This document shows, in pieces, positions 50,867-59,413 of a DNA stretch of 64,000 nt (positions are counted from its first letter, which is position 1; every line of letters starts with the position of its first letter). Made by a program: the position numbers and the translations under genes. Source of the stretch: DASYAN01 sp034431765 (GTDB taxonomy: Bacteria; Chloroflexota; Ktedonobacteria; Ktedonobacterales; Ktedonobacteraceae); NCBI GenBank assembly GCA_034431765.1, contig DAOUDD010000187.1:94451-158450 (forward strand), read 5' to 3'. The notes under the pieces are model-generated. The model saw only the letters and a list, made by a program, of their open reading frames with translations. It was not told where the DNA came from and did not search any database.

Positions 50867-53401
50867 ATGGAGCAGCACAATTCACAGAATGTAACGTTGC
50901 ATTTACGTGGTATGGGTCTCGTTCTGGTTGTAGGTGCATGGCTAGCGGGTATTCTAGTTGTGGCGTTTGCGGTAGACACGAATATAGTAGTACCCGCACA
51001 TCTGTTCTTAGTTGGAACTGGTCTAGCGTTAGCATTTCTGGCTGTATGGTTTCGCAATGTACGCGTACGTTTTGCATTTCTCCTCTTGTTTTGTCTGTGC
51101 GCTGGTGGGTGGCGTTACACTTCAGCGCTACCAGCAAATGATCCCTTACAAGTTACACGCTTTATTGGTAGTGAAGTGCTGAAAGTCCGGGGTAATGTGG
51201 TGGAGGAGCCAGAATTTACAGGTCGTGCACGTATCCTGACGATAGAGGTACAGAGCGCGCAGCGGAAAACCTCGTCTTCCTGGGAAGTGGCACATGGCAC
51301 AGTGCGCGTGCAAGTTCTGGGTAGTGAGATCGAAGACGCTTACGGCGCAAACTATGGAGACCAGGTTGAATTGCAAGGCAAATTACAGACTCCTCGTCAA
51401 CCCTCGACCGCTGATATTCTTGCAGAGATGCCATTTCCGCGTGTCCATGTCCTGCAAACGGATGATCACTCGCTATTTGCCATGCTCTACTCGCTACGTG
51501 TTCACCTTGCGCATATCATTGAACAATCGCTACCACAGCCAACGGCGTCATTGCTCGTTGCAATCTTTCTAGGCCTGCGTACTCCCGCACTTAAACCGCT
51601 TATTCCCGACTTCAATACGACAGGAACTGCACATCTTATCGTACCTTCAGGATTTAAAGTTACACTCCTGGCAGGAATCGTGCATGCGGCGACACGCTGG
51701 CTCTATGAAATTCCTGTACGTACATCTGATGGAACCTCCTTTAAGAGGAGAAAGGGCCGCTGGTGGTCCTGGTGTGGAACAGGGATTATCGTGCTGAGTA
51801 TCGCTGTGTATACAGTACTCAGTGGTACCGGGCCTGCTGCAATTCGTGCTGGCATTATGGGTATTCTTCTCGTCAGTGCGCCTCGTCTTGGACGCATATA
51901 CAATATCTATACAGCCCTTGCCTTTAGTGCCCTGCTGATGAGCCTCTACAATCCATTTATATTATGGAATGTAGGATTTCAGTTGTCTTTTCTAGGTACG
52001 CTTGGCATCGTTCTTTTTACTCCCTACATACAACGCTTCATAGACTTTCTGTTGCCTTTTCGTTGGGCCAGTATAGTCACAGAGACGATAGCCGTTACTC
52101 TTGCAGCGCAGATTGCAACTCTTCCTATTTTTGCGAGTGCATTTCAACAGGTCTCTCTGATAGCACCACTTGCAAATCTGCTAACGGTTCCACTCCTGGG
52201 TTCAACTATTCTTCTGGGGCTGCTACTGTGTCTCTGTGGTCTCATTGCCCATCCTCTGGCGTTCCTCTTCGCCTGGATTGCCTGGCCGCTCCTCACGTAT
52301 ATGCTCATCGTTGTCAAAAAATGTGCTTCTTTACCACTTGCCTGGTTTGCTATCAGCGGATTGGACAGCCGTATCGCGTGGGCTTACTATGTGCTGTTGG
52401 CGGTCATTGTCTCTCTCCTTTTCCATTATTGGCCCTCAATTCTTGCTCAAAAGCGACATGAGCAGCAAGCTCCGTTCGGCTTGTCACAGAAGAGTTGGTG
52501 GTTTCTGCGTATAGGTATCGCACTCTTGATAGTAGGGTGGAATGGTGTCAGCATTCTCCTTACGCCACCCTTAAGCGGACTACGAGTGACCTTCCTTAAC
52601 GTGGGTCCAGCTAGCCAGCCAGCACAAGGAGAGGCCATTCTGGTACGCACTGCACATGGAAAGACGATGCTTATCGACGGCGGGTTAGATGCCGTCTCAC
52701 TTTCACAGGCGCTGGATACTCGGCTACCATCGTGGCAACGTTTTATCGACGTTGTCGTGCTTACTTGCCCTTTGGCAGATCATCTTACCGGGCTACAGGA
52801 TATTGTTTCACGTTATACAATTGGAGAAGTACTGGACGGTGGCATGCTACATCCTAGTACAACTTACGCGCGCTGGCAACGTACTATAAGAGAGCGCGCC
52901 CTCCACTATGCTCCACTTACACAGGGGGAGAGCATTTCTCTAGACACAGCCGTCGAGTTGCAAGTGCTGTGGCCGGGGCAATCCTTACACAAAGGGAGCA
53001 ATGAGGTGCGCGACAACGGACTCATTTTACGACTTGTGGCACCGGGGCTAAGGCTGCTTCTTCTAGGAGCGAGCGCGCAGAGCACGTATGCGCTTACGAA
53101 TATGCCCACAAGTGTTACTGGTAGCGCTCTTCAAGCAGATATTGTCCAGTTCGTGGTGGAGAGAAGTAAGGGTATACCGACGGCTCTTACCGATATTATT
53201 CAGCAGGCGAGACCGTCGCTGCTGGTTGCCACGCCCGCAGCACTTCCAGCGAAACAACGTCAGGAAGGCACAGAGAGAGACTCGCTCTCCAGGCTCGTGC
53301 AACTTTTAGGGCCAACGATCGCAGTTGTACAAACTGCTCAGAGTGGAGCCTGCGAAGTTCTGAGCAATACTTCTGGCTGGACAATGTATAGTGAGACTTA
53401 A
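50867..53401 (+). CDS. comEC: DNA uptake channel ComEC/Rec2
   Basis: I prefer the ATG at 50867 (844 residues) behind GGGAGG and AGGAAGG to the GTG at 50843, which has no site. Order: helices in the first 75 residues, an OB-like DUF4131 segment (RGNVVEEPEFTGRARILTIEV), then the Competence membrane domain (TGTAHLIVPSGFKVTLLAG, LSGTGPAAIRAGIMG, WNVGFQLSFLGTLGIV) and a C-terminal metallo-hydrolase-like domain. That last domain reads LTCPLADHLTGL where ComEC usually has THxDADHxGG. It also has NVGPASQPAQGEAILV where VGQGDAxLI is usual. So metal binding there is probably impaired. Confidence 0.9.
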   Translation: MEQHNSQNVTLHLRGMGLVLVVGAWLAGILVVAFAVDTNIVVPAHLFLVGTGLALAFLAVWFRNVRVRFAFLLLFCLCAGGWRYTSALPANDPLQVTRFIGSEVLKVRGNVVEEPEFTGRARILTIEVQSAQRKTSSSWEVAHGTVRVQVLGSEIEDAYGANYGDQVELQGKLQTPRQPSTADILAEMPFPRVHVLQTDDHSLFAMLYSLRVHLAHIIEQSLPQPTASLLVAIFLGLRTPALKPLIPDFNTTGTAHLIVPSGFKVTLLAGIVHAATRWLYEIPVRTSDGTSFKRRKGRWWSWCGTGIIVLSIAVYTVLSGTGPAAIRAGIMGILLVSAPRLGRIYNIYTALAFSALLMSLYNPFILWNVGFQLSFLGTLGIVLFTPYIQRFIDFLLPFRWASIVTETIAVTLAAQIATLPIFASAFQQVSLIAPLANLLTVPLLGSTILLGLLLCLCGLIAHPLAFLFAWIAWPLLTYMLIVVKKCASLPLAWFAISGLDSRIAWAYYVLLAVIVSLLFHYWPSILAQKRHEQQAPFGLSQKSWWFLRIGIALLIVGWNGVSILLTPPLSGLRVTFLNVGPASQPAQGEAILVRTAHGKTMLIDGGLDAVSLSQALDTRLPSWQRFIDVVVLTCPLADHLTGLQDIVSRYTIGEVLDGGMLHPSTTYARWQRTIRERALHYAPLTQGESISLDTAVELQVLWPGQSLHKGSNEVRDNGLILRLVAPGLRLLLLGASAQSTYALTNMPTSVTGSALQADIVQFVVERSKGIPTALTDIIQQARPSLLVATPAALPAKQRQEGTERDSLSRLVQLLGPTIAVVQTAQSGACEVLSNTSGWTMYSET

Positions 53402-53494
53402 ATACTCTCACCAGGTGTAACACGTTATACCATAGGATCGGTACGTTGTAGTACTGAGCGAACAGAGCGCACCATTTACAAGGAATCTGTAGTC

Positions 53495-54163
53495 ATGGCG
53501 TGTGAATATTGTGGTAACAATCTACCGCTCAATGCACAAATATGCCCAATCTGTGGAACCGCTCTTTCAATCAGGAATTCCCCACAGTATTCAGGTCGTT
53601 CTTCCACCTTGTCTTTTAACAGCATCAACGCGAGCACAACTACACAGAAGACAAAAGTTTCTCTGCCAGACGACTACACGTCCCCACTCGCTTATATACA
53701 GATACAATTTCCAGCACACATACAGCACATACAGCAGCCAGAAACGCCTGCTACAGAAATCTACACAGCCACTCTATCTAGTGTCTCATCTGAACCAGTA
53801 GTGACACCTCTTATGCCGCTTATTAGTACAGAGCAAACACGGAGGGATACAGAGGCGCTACTGATCGAGTTTCTCTTTTCTCTTTTTGGAATCTTTGGTA
53901 TTGGTTGGCTACGTGCAGGAAGAATAGGCAGAGGAATCTTGCTTTTCGTCTTTAGTATTACTATCTACTGGCCCATCATGTTATTGGGAACCATTTTTAC
54001 AACGGGCGTTGGCCTGATTTTGCTGGGTCCGCTCGCAGTTGCCTCTATCTCGCTCAATTTCTTTTTACTCAGCAAATCGCTCCAGCATCAGGAAGAGCAT
54101 ATTCTTGATGGGCAATTGGCAGAAAAGGATTATAAACCCCCTATGCCTCCACCTCTAGTTTGA
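53495..54163 (+). CDS. zinc-ribbon membrane protein
   Basis: The 222-residue product begins CEYCGNNLPLNAQICPICG, a four-Cys zinc ribbon (CxxC-x(11)-CxxC). A long polar Thr/Ser/Pro/Gln stretch (25-120) follows, then hydrophobic helices at about 128-150, 155-185 and 188-200. GIGWLRAGRIGRGILLFVFSITIYWPI is like the TM2-domain segment of small membrane proteins, and the end is LQHQEEHILDGQLAEKDYKPPMP. The ribbon is probably structural and cytoplasmic. Function unknown. It follows comEC after 93 bases and may share its transcript. AAGGA precedes the ATG. Confidence 0.72.
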   Translation: MACEYCGNNLPLNAQICPICGTALSIRNSPQYSGRSSTLSFNSINASTTTQKTKVSLPDDYTSPLAYIQIQFPAHIQHIQQPETPATEIYTATLSSVSSEPVVTPLMPLISTEQTRRDTEALLIEFLFSLFGIFGIGWLRAGRIGRGILLFVFSITIYWPIMLLGTIFTTGVGLILLGPLAVASISLNFFLLSKSLQHQEEHILDGQLAEKDYKPPMPPPLV

Positions 54164-54175
54164 AGTGCATTCAGA

Positions 54176-55174
54176 CTATTTTGGAAATGCCAGACGGCGA
54201 TACTTTTCTTTTGATTCAAGCCAGGCTTCATCTGTCAAACCCAGTTTCTCACGCAGAGCTTCAAAAGACACACCGCTCTGTAACTGCTGAACGGCAAACG
54301 TATCGCGAAGAAGCTGCAAGGTGACGCGTTTTTTGACGTCAGCTACCTTTACTGCACGAGCCAGGATATAATTAAGGTTGCGATCAGTACAGGAAAAGAC
54401 AGTCTCAGTAACAGAGTAGGCATCCTGGTAGCATCTGAAAATTGCCGTAAATTCGCCTGATAGCGCCAGACGGCGCTCACGATGCTGTTTTCCTGTTGAG
54501 GCTGGGAAGTGCACCATGACAAGCGGGTTATGCGGGTCCATAAGGTCGATATGCTCAACCTTCAAGCCCATCAGTTCCTCTTTCTTAAGCCCTGCATATA
54601 AGACAAGGTAGACCAGGCAATGACAGCGGGGATCCTCAGAGGCTGCTTCCAGCAGACGTACAATTTCATCTGGAGAGAGCATTTCTGGCAGAGGGGGAAG
54701 AGGACGTTCGAGTGTAATACTCGCGGAAGGATCTTCGCGCAACACGCCTTCAGTAGTTAGCCAGCAGAAGAAGTTTTTCAGAAACGTCACACGACGTGCC
54801 ATTGTCTTTGGAGCAGGCATCTGTCCCTGCGTACCAAACTTGAGCTTCATCAGCCAATCAGCCAGATTCTCTTTTGAGATACGGCCAACAGGAGTGTCCT
54901 GGCCTATAAAATCGCCGAACATTTTGAGATCGGAGAGGAAACAGGTCACGGTGTAATTCGATTTGCCACGCAATGTCAGTTCCTGGCGATAGGGAAGAGC
55001 GCATGCAGATAGACTGGATTGATCAGTGAGAGCATGTGCACGTTCTTTTGGAGGAGCAGAACCTGGCTCTTCTGCGACAGCAGTTGCGGTTTCTAAAAGA
55101 CTTGATTGTAAGACCGGTTGCTCCTCAGCAGAGACTTCCGCCCCTTGCAGTTCCTGCTCAACATCCTTTGCCAT
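54176..55174 (-). CDS. tyrosine-recombinase-like protein with altered active site
   Basis: The 332 residues comprise a 60-residue acidic start, an SAM-like core-binding domain (LPYRQELTLRGKSNYTVTCFLSDLKMFGDFI to about 150) and a XerC/D-like catalytic domain. Key positions: Arg I is Lys197 (YAGLKKEELMGL, usual GLRxSEL); Lys229 is kept (TGKQHRERRLAL); His II is Gln287 and Arg II is Arg290 (LQLLRDTFAVQQL); His III is Leu313 (LGL); Tyr325 is kept. Three of six catalytic residues are changed. It may bind DNA without efficient cleavage, or be a divergent recombinase. No att-like repeats or cargo are visible. Confidence 0.75.
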   Translation of the reverse strand: MAKDVEQELQGAEVSAEEQPVLQSSLLETATAVAEEPGSAPPKERAHALTDQSSLSACALPYRQELTLRGKSNYTVTCFLSDLKMFGDFIGQDTPVGRISKENLADWLMKLKFGTQGQMPAPKTMARRVTFLKNFFCWLTTEGVLREDPSASITLERPLPPLPEMLSPDEIVRLLEAASEDPRCHCLVYLVLYAGLKKEELMGLKVEHIDLMDPHNPLVMVHFPASTGKQHRERRLALSGEFTAIFRCYQDAYSVTETVFSCTDRNLNYILARAVKVADVKKRVTLQLLRDTFAVQQLQSGVSFEALREKLGLTDEAWLESKEKYRRLAFPK

Positions 55175-55276
55175 ACAGCGCTCCTTGACAGTTTCTACTT
55201 CGCCTTAGTACTCATAGAGACGGGTGCGGTGACTGGATATTCCCGTGCATTTCATTATAGCAGATCTGGCTTATAT

Positions 55277-55311
55277 AAAAAACACCTTTTAGATAGGTAT
55301 CTAGAAGGTGT
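55277..55311 (-). terminator. intrinsic terminator, minus strand
   Basis: On the minus strand ACACCTT-(C)TAGATA and TATCTA-(A)AAGGTGT form a hairpin with a 2-base loop and one mismatch, followed by six T (55282-55277). It ends the transcript of the 55343 gene. Confidence 0.75.
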
Positions 55312-55342
55312 CAAAGGCTTTATGTACTAAGAAAACCTGGAA

Positions 55343-55870
55343 TTATTCCTCGTGAATATCCAGATCTTCGAGTTCTTGCTCATCCTCGTCGTCATAATCC
55401 TCACTTTCATCGTCATACTCGTCGTACACATCCCTATCAGAATAGCGAGAGGAAAACGAGTCACGGCGAATCTGGATTGTTGGATGAACGGTGGGAAACG
55501 GTTTCAGTCCATTAGGAGCGGCTGGACCCTCCATTAATGGTTCATTTGCAGGTGAACCTTCACGGACCAGCACTTCTTCTCCCAGTGCCATTGACTCGAA
55601 ACCTAGACGCCGCAGGTCCATCACCATCCCAGGCCATATATCTTCTGCATCTATTGCCCACCATTCTCGGCCCATGTAACGCACAGGTCGAACACGCAAA
55701 GGTCGGTTGAGGTCGCCTAGATTAGCCAACAACAGCGATTGCTTGCGCTCGGCTTTTTTCACAATAGTAAACCGTCCCTTCTCTAAGACAGTAAACAGAG
55801 TACTTCTTAATCTATCTAATCTATACAATACCACATAAGTGAGAGTCATTGCCATTTTCTTACACCCCAT
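55343..55870 (-). CDS. protein of unknown function with acidic C-terminal tail
   Basis: The longest frame starts at 56146 but would overlap the plus-strand kinase remnant and its first 92 residues look random. The ATG at 55870 with GGAG 4 bases upstream gives 175 residues. The N-terminal 110 residues form a mixed fold (MTLTYVVLYRLDRLRSTLFTVLEKGRFTIVKK, RPVRYMGREWWAIDAEDIWPGMVMDLRRLGFE). The last 30 are almost all Asp, Glu and Tyr. I do not recognise the family. Such acidic tails often mimic nucleic acid or bind basic partners; that is inference. Confidence 0.55.
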   Translation of the reverse strand: MGCKKMAMTLTYVVLYRLDRLRSTLFTVLEKGRFTIVKKAERKQSLLLANLGDLNRPLRVRPVRYMGREWWAIDAEDIWPGMVMDLRRLGFESMALGEEVLVREGSPANEPLMEGPAAPNGLKPFPTVHPTIQIRRDSFSSRYSDRDVYDEYDDESEDYDDEDEQELEDLDIHEE

Positions 55871-56078
55871 CACGCTCCACTTCTCTCTATCACAATACAA
55901 CACGCTGGGACTTATTGCAATTTTCTGAGGTTGATCGCTTGCCAGGGAACGTAATTGACATTGAACGCAAAAAAGGGCATACTTCGGAAGGTTTAGTGGT
56001 TCAGGTTGTGCATTGCTCATACAGAAGTGGTTGACGTTTCTCACGGTTCCAGATTGAGTTTTGAGGCAAGACGTATTT

Positions 56079-56369
56079 ATGAGTAAAGCAAAAAATTCTT
56101 TTCGAGCAAGCACACTTTCGGATACAACGCTGCGGCGCTTACGCAATACGCCGAGCTATTTCTTCCTCATCTGGCGCTGGAGTATGTGGGCATATGCTTT
56201 TAGTGAACTAAATACAACTGAGGAGAGCTTAGCAGCGAGACGGGCAACTACCTATTCCGGCCATGGTATGACCGGCATGCATGACCGTGCGTTAGAGCTG
56301 GGAGGAACCTTCTCTGTACAATCTCAATCAGCAGAGGGAGTTTATATTACTGTCAATATCCCATTCTAA
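56079..56369 (+). pseudogene. remnant of a NarL-partner histidine kinase
   Basis: Only the end of the HATPase domain is recognisable: GHGMTGMHDRALELGGTFSVQSQSAEGVYITVNIPF (last 38 residues) matches the G2 box and final strands of HisKA_3-type kinases (usual GLGLxGMRERxxxLGG). The preceding 60 residues show no dimerisation helix, no phospho-His and no N-box. The frame ends 110 bases before the response-regulator gene, exactly where a cognate kinase normally stands. The gene is therefore decayed or heavily deleted. Confidence 0.7.
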
Positions 56370-56417
56370 AGAGTATTTATGTCTGATAAATATAGTATAT
56401 ATGCTACTATCACAAAA

Positions 56418-56439
56418 GTTTCAGCAAAAAAGCTGAAAC
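56418..56439. promoter_or_regulatory. dyad upstream of the NarL-type regulator gene
   Basis: GTTTCAGC-AAAAAA-GCTGAAAC, 8-bp perfect arms, lies 40 bases before the response-regulator start. It lacks a T-run, so an operator (perhaps autoregulation) or a weak terminator of the kinase remnant are both possible. Confidence 0.4.
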
Positions 56440-56478
56440 GTTCTGTACATTTTCACGAAACAGCAAGGGAGTCTCCTC

Positions 56479-57153
56479 ATGTCAAAAATTCGCCTGATGA
56501 TTGTTGACGATCACGAGGTTGTTCGTCTGGGAATGCGCGCAGCATTTGAGCTGGAGTCGGATATCAGTGTCGTCGGTGAGGCTAGCAATGGAGCGGAAGC
56601 ACTGGCAAAGATGCAGGTTCTTGGTCCTCAGGTTGTACTGATGGATGTGCGAATGGAGAAGATGGGAGGCATTGAAGCGTGCCGCGAAATCAAAAGTGCC
56701 GCGCCGGATGTCGCGGTCCTGTTAATTACGTCCTATCCTGATGACCAGGCTGTAACCGCGTCCATTCTCGCAGGTGCCAGTGGCTACCTGGTGAAAAATG
56801 TCAGCCGGGGCGAACTTCTGAAAGCTGTGCGCACTGTTGCCAGTGGACAGTTATTACTTCATCCAGAAGCAACACAGAAGGCTCGTGCACGAGTCCAGGG
56901 CTGGGCACACGAGCGAGGCACACTGCAAACTCCCGGTGACGAACTTACCGAGCGCGAACGCGAGGTGCTGGCTCTGGTGGTACGCGGCAATACAAACAGG
57001 CAGATTGCGGAAGCCCTCTTTATGAGTGAAAAGACAGCACGCAACCATGTGAGCCATATCCTTGAGAAGCTGGGTCTCTCACGACGCAGCGAAGCGGCAG
57101 CCTACGCCGTTGAGCATAAGCTCGTTCCCCCACGAGAGAATAGCGAGAGCTAA
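56479..57153 (+). CDS. NarL/FixJ-type response regulator
   Basis: A 224-residue regulator. The REC domain has RLMIVDDHEVVRLGMRAAFE, the phospho-acceptor Asp in VVLMDVRMEKMGG (near 56), TSYPDD and the GYLVKN Lys. A LuxR-type helix-turn-helix follows: LTEREREVLALVVRGNTNRQIAEALFMSEKTARNHVSHILEKLGLSRRSEAAAYA. All phosphorylation residues are intact. The cognate kinase gene just upstream is only a fragment, so the regulator must be orphan, cross-talk with another kinase or work without phosphate. CAAGGGAG precedes the ATG. Confidence 0.93.
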   Translation: MSKIRLMIVDDHEVVRLGMRAAFELESDISVVGEASNGAEALAKMQVLGPQVVLMDVRMEKMGGIEACREIKSAAPDVAVLLITSYPDDQAVTASILAGASGYLVKNVSRGELLKAVRTVASGQLLLHPEATQKARARVQGWAHERGTLQTPGDELTEREREVLALVVRGNTNRQIAEALFMSEKTARNHVSHILEKLGLSRRSEAAAYAVEHKLVPPRENSES

Positions 57154-57174
57154 TGGCTATCTCTGTATCTATCG

Positions 57175-59292
57175 TTAAGATTGCGGATAGACACTCAGGT
57201 TGCTATAGATGACCTCAGCGTCGGCACCATTGCTTGAAGTCGTTGCAAGCAAGCCAATCGTTCCAGACTTATAGTTTGTATCTTGCTGAGTGGTCAGGAA
57301 AGCATCATTGACATAAAAGAGGAGTGTTCCACCTCGCGCAATCAATTGCAGCGTGTTTTTCGCACCATTCCCCGTTTTTAGTGCCGCAGAGGGAGTCCAA
57401 TCCTGGATAACAGTCGAGCCAGAGCTAAAATTGTTTGAGCGCGAGATTTTATAGTTGCCGTTGGTATCGAACTCAAAGAGGTAGCCTTTATAATTTCCTA
57501 GTATGTCTGTTGCCAGATGGAAGAAGACACCTCCAGAGTGACCGCTAGCAATCACAGCATCAACGCGGAGAGCAAAATTAGCAAATTGCTTTTGGGACTC
57601 GTGGCAGCCTACAAGCGTGGCAGCACCTCCCAAACCTGTTTTCGCGCTGACGTGATAACCATCATCCATAAATGCACAGCCATCTTTCTCGTGCCCTGGC
57701 ACACCATCCCATTGCGCTGCCTGCGTATCAGGAGCCTGTGCGCTCTGCAAATTGTCAGTGTAGATCGGATTGCCAGCCGTTGCTGTTTGTATCACCGCAG
57801 CCGTTGCTGTCGCATTCGCCTGGGCCGTCGCTGTTGCATTGGCTTGTGCTGTCGCTGTCGCATTCGCCCGTGCTTGCGCTGTTGCCGTTGCAGCATTTGC
57901 AGCGTTCGCTTGAGCAGAGGCAGTCGCATTTGCATTTGCCTGCGCTGTCGCAGTCGCATTCTTCGCCTGTTGCACTGCCGTAGCTGTAGCTGTAGCTCCC
58001 TGTGCCTGAGCAGTTGCGGTCAGGTCAGGCGTTGGTACAGTTGAGACTGAAGTGGGTTGGGGTGCTGGATTACTTGTAAATGGATGGGCAATGACGACAT
58101 ATGCGATGGGAGTCGCAAGAACAGCAAGCGTGATAAGCGCGAGAATGACCGTAATTAAACCGCGCTTCTGCTCAGGAGTACGCGCACTTCTGTTGTATGG
58201 CGATGACATCTGATTGTATGCTGATGTTCCATAACCGGGGGGAAGAGGCACTGCTGGTGAAGATTGAGGAGGAAGTGTTGAATAGCTTGTGCCTGCATAT
58301 ACGCTCTCGATTGGGCGTGTAGGGCGTGGAGAAGGCCGCACGTAGGTTGGGGCCTGGGTCAATGGCGCGTCATAGTCAAAAGCAGCGGGTGTACCCGGCG
58401 CAGGCTCACGTACGACACGAGTGCTCTGCTCACTCATAGCCTCACGAGAGAGAAATTCAGCCGGATTATTTACCGCGAGACAAAATGCTTCGGCCATCTC
58501 GGTTCCGCTCTGGTAGCGGAGAGCAGGACGCTTCTCAAGACCCTTCAAGAGCACTCGCTCTACAGCAGAAGAAAGTTCCGGGACGAATGTACGCGGGGAG
58601 GGGGGCTGTTTACCCACGTGCATTGTCACCACAGCAATCTGACTATCGCCGGTAAATGGCAGATGCCCTGTCACCATCTCATAGAGCAGGACACCCAGCG
58701 AGTAGAGATCACTCAAAGAATTCGCGCGCTGATCCGTTTCAAACAATTCGGGGGCGATATAATCGACGGTTCCGAGCACGTTGCCGGTGCTCGTCATCTG
58801 TGTCTGATCTGTAGTCGTGCGTGCAATCCCAAAATCTGCTAAATAGCAGTGGTCTTCGGCATCGAGCAGGACATTGGAAGATTTGATATCGCGATGCACG
58901 ATCCCTTGCCCATGAATATAGTCGAGGGCATCAGCAATCTCACGAATATAGCGGCAGGCAGTCTGTAATGGAAGACGGGCATGGCGAACGCGTGTGCGCA
59001 ACGTGCCGCCTGTCATTAAGGGCATAACGATATAGTACACAGTGCTTTCGTCCAGGCGCGCTGTACCAGCGTCATAGACAGGCATCAGGTGGGAGTTACT
59101 CAATGAAGCCATCAACTTTGCTTCGCGAACGAAGCGCCGTAGCAGATCTTCGTCTTCCCGCTTGAATATTTTCAGAGCGACTTCGCGATCAAAATGAGGA
59201 TCAAATGCAACGTAGACATCCGCCATACCCCCCCTACCGAGGAGCCGTTGCAGCTCATAGCGATCCAGGGTCCTTCCTTCAAGGCCTGCCAT
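57175..59292 (-). CDS. transmembrane Ser/Thr protein kinase with A/T-rich linker and LamG/DUF1080-like sensor domain
   Basis: The ATG at 59292 has GGAG at 6 bases; the 46 codons before it overlap the next gene's end region and are dropped. The 705-residue protein has a Hanks-type kinase (residues 12-275: GRGGMADVYVA, ALKIFKRED, GIVHRDIKSSNVLLD, LADFGIA, SDLYSLGVLLYEM). A Pro-rich stretch, a transmembrane helix near 383-405 and a repetitive linker of Ala, Thr, Asn and Gln (about 430-510) follow. The outer domain (510-705) is a beta-sandwich like DUF1080/LamG (FALRVDAVIASGHSGGVFFHL, GTLLFYVNDAFLTTQQD, SGTIGLLA) and may bind sugar. It lies beside TPR and AAA+ genes. Confidence 0.9.
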   Translation of the reverse strand: MAGLEGRTLDRYELQRLLGRGGMADVYVAFDPHFDREVALKIFKREDEDLLRRFVREAKLMASLSNSHLMPVYDAGTARLDESTVYYIVMPLMTGGTLRTRVRHARLPLQTACRYIREIADALDYIHGQGIVHRDIKSSNVLLDAEDHCYLADFGIARTTTDQTQMTSTGNVLGTVDYIAPELFETDQRANSLSDLYSLGVLLYEMVTGHLPFTGDSQIAVVTMHVGKQPPSPRTFVPELSSAVERVLLKGLEKRPALRYQSGTEMAEAFCLAVNNPAEFLSREAMSEQSTRVVREPAPGTPAAFDYDAPLTQAPTYVRPSPRPTRPIESVYAGTSYSTLPPQSSPAVPLPPGYGTSAYNQMSSPYNRSARTPEQKRGLITVILALITLAVLATPIAYVVIAHPFTSNPAPQPTSVSTVPTPDLTATAQAQGATATATAVQQAKNATATAQANANATASAQANAANAATATAQARANATATAQANATATAQANATATAAVIQTATAGNPIYTDNLQSAQAPDTQAAQWDGVPGHEKDGCAFMDDGYHVSAKTGLGGAATLVGCHESQKQFANFALRVDAVIASGHSGGVFFHLATDILGNYKGYLFEFDTNGNYKISRSNNFSSGSTVIQDWTPSAALKTGNGAKNTLQLIARGGTLLFYVNDAFLTTQQDTNYKSGTIGLLATTSSNGADAEVIYSNLSVYPQS

Positions 59293-59413
59293 ATACATCT
59301 CCAAAAGCACAATAGAAACAGCGCATCGCTTTGCCCTTCTCTTCCTTATTTCCTCTATATATAAACGATCTGAGAGAGCATTTGTTGCAGAGCAGATGGT
59401 CCAAACTGCCCTG

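Noticed and set aside
54176..55174. Tyrosine recombinase as integrase of a mobile island
   Set aside because: No flanking repeats, tRNA target or cargo; three catalytic residues are replaced.
57800..58010. Long plus-strand Cys/Arg/Ser-rich frames opposite the kinase linker
   Set aside because: They are antisense shadows of the Ala/Thr/Asn-rich linker codons.
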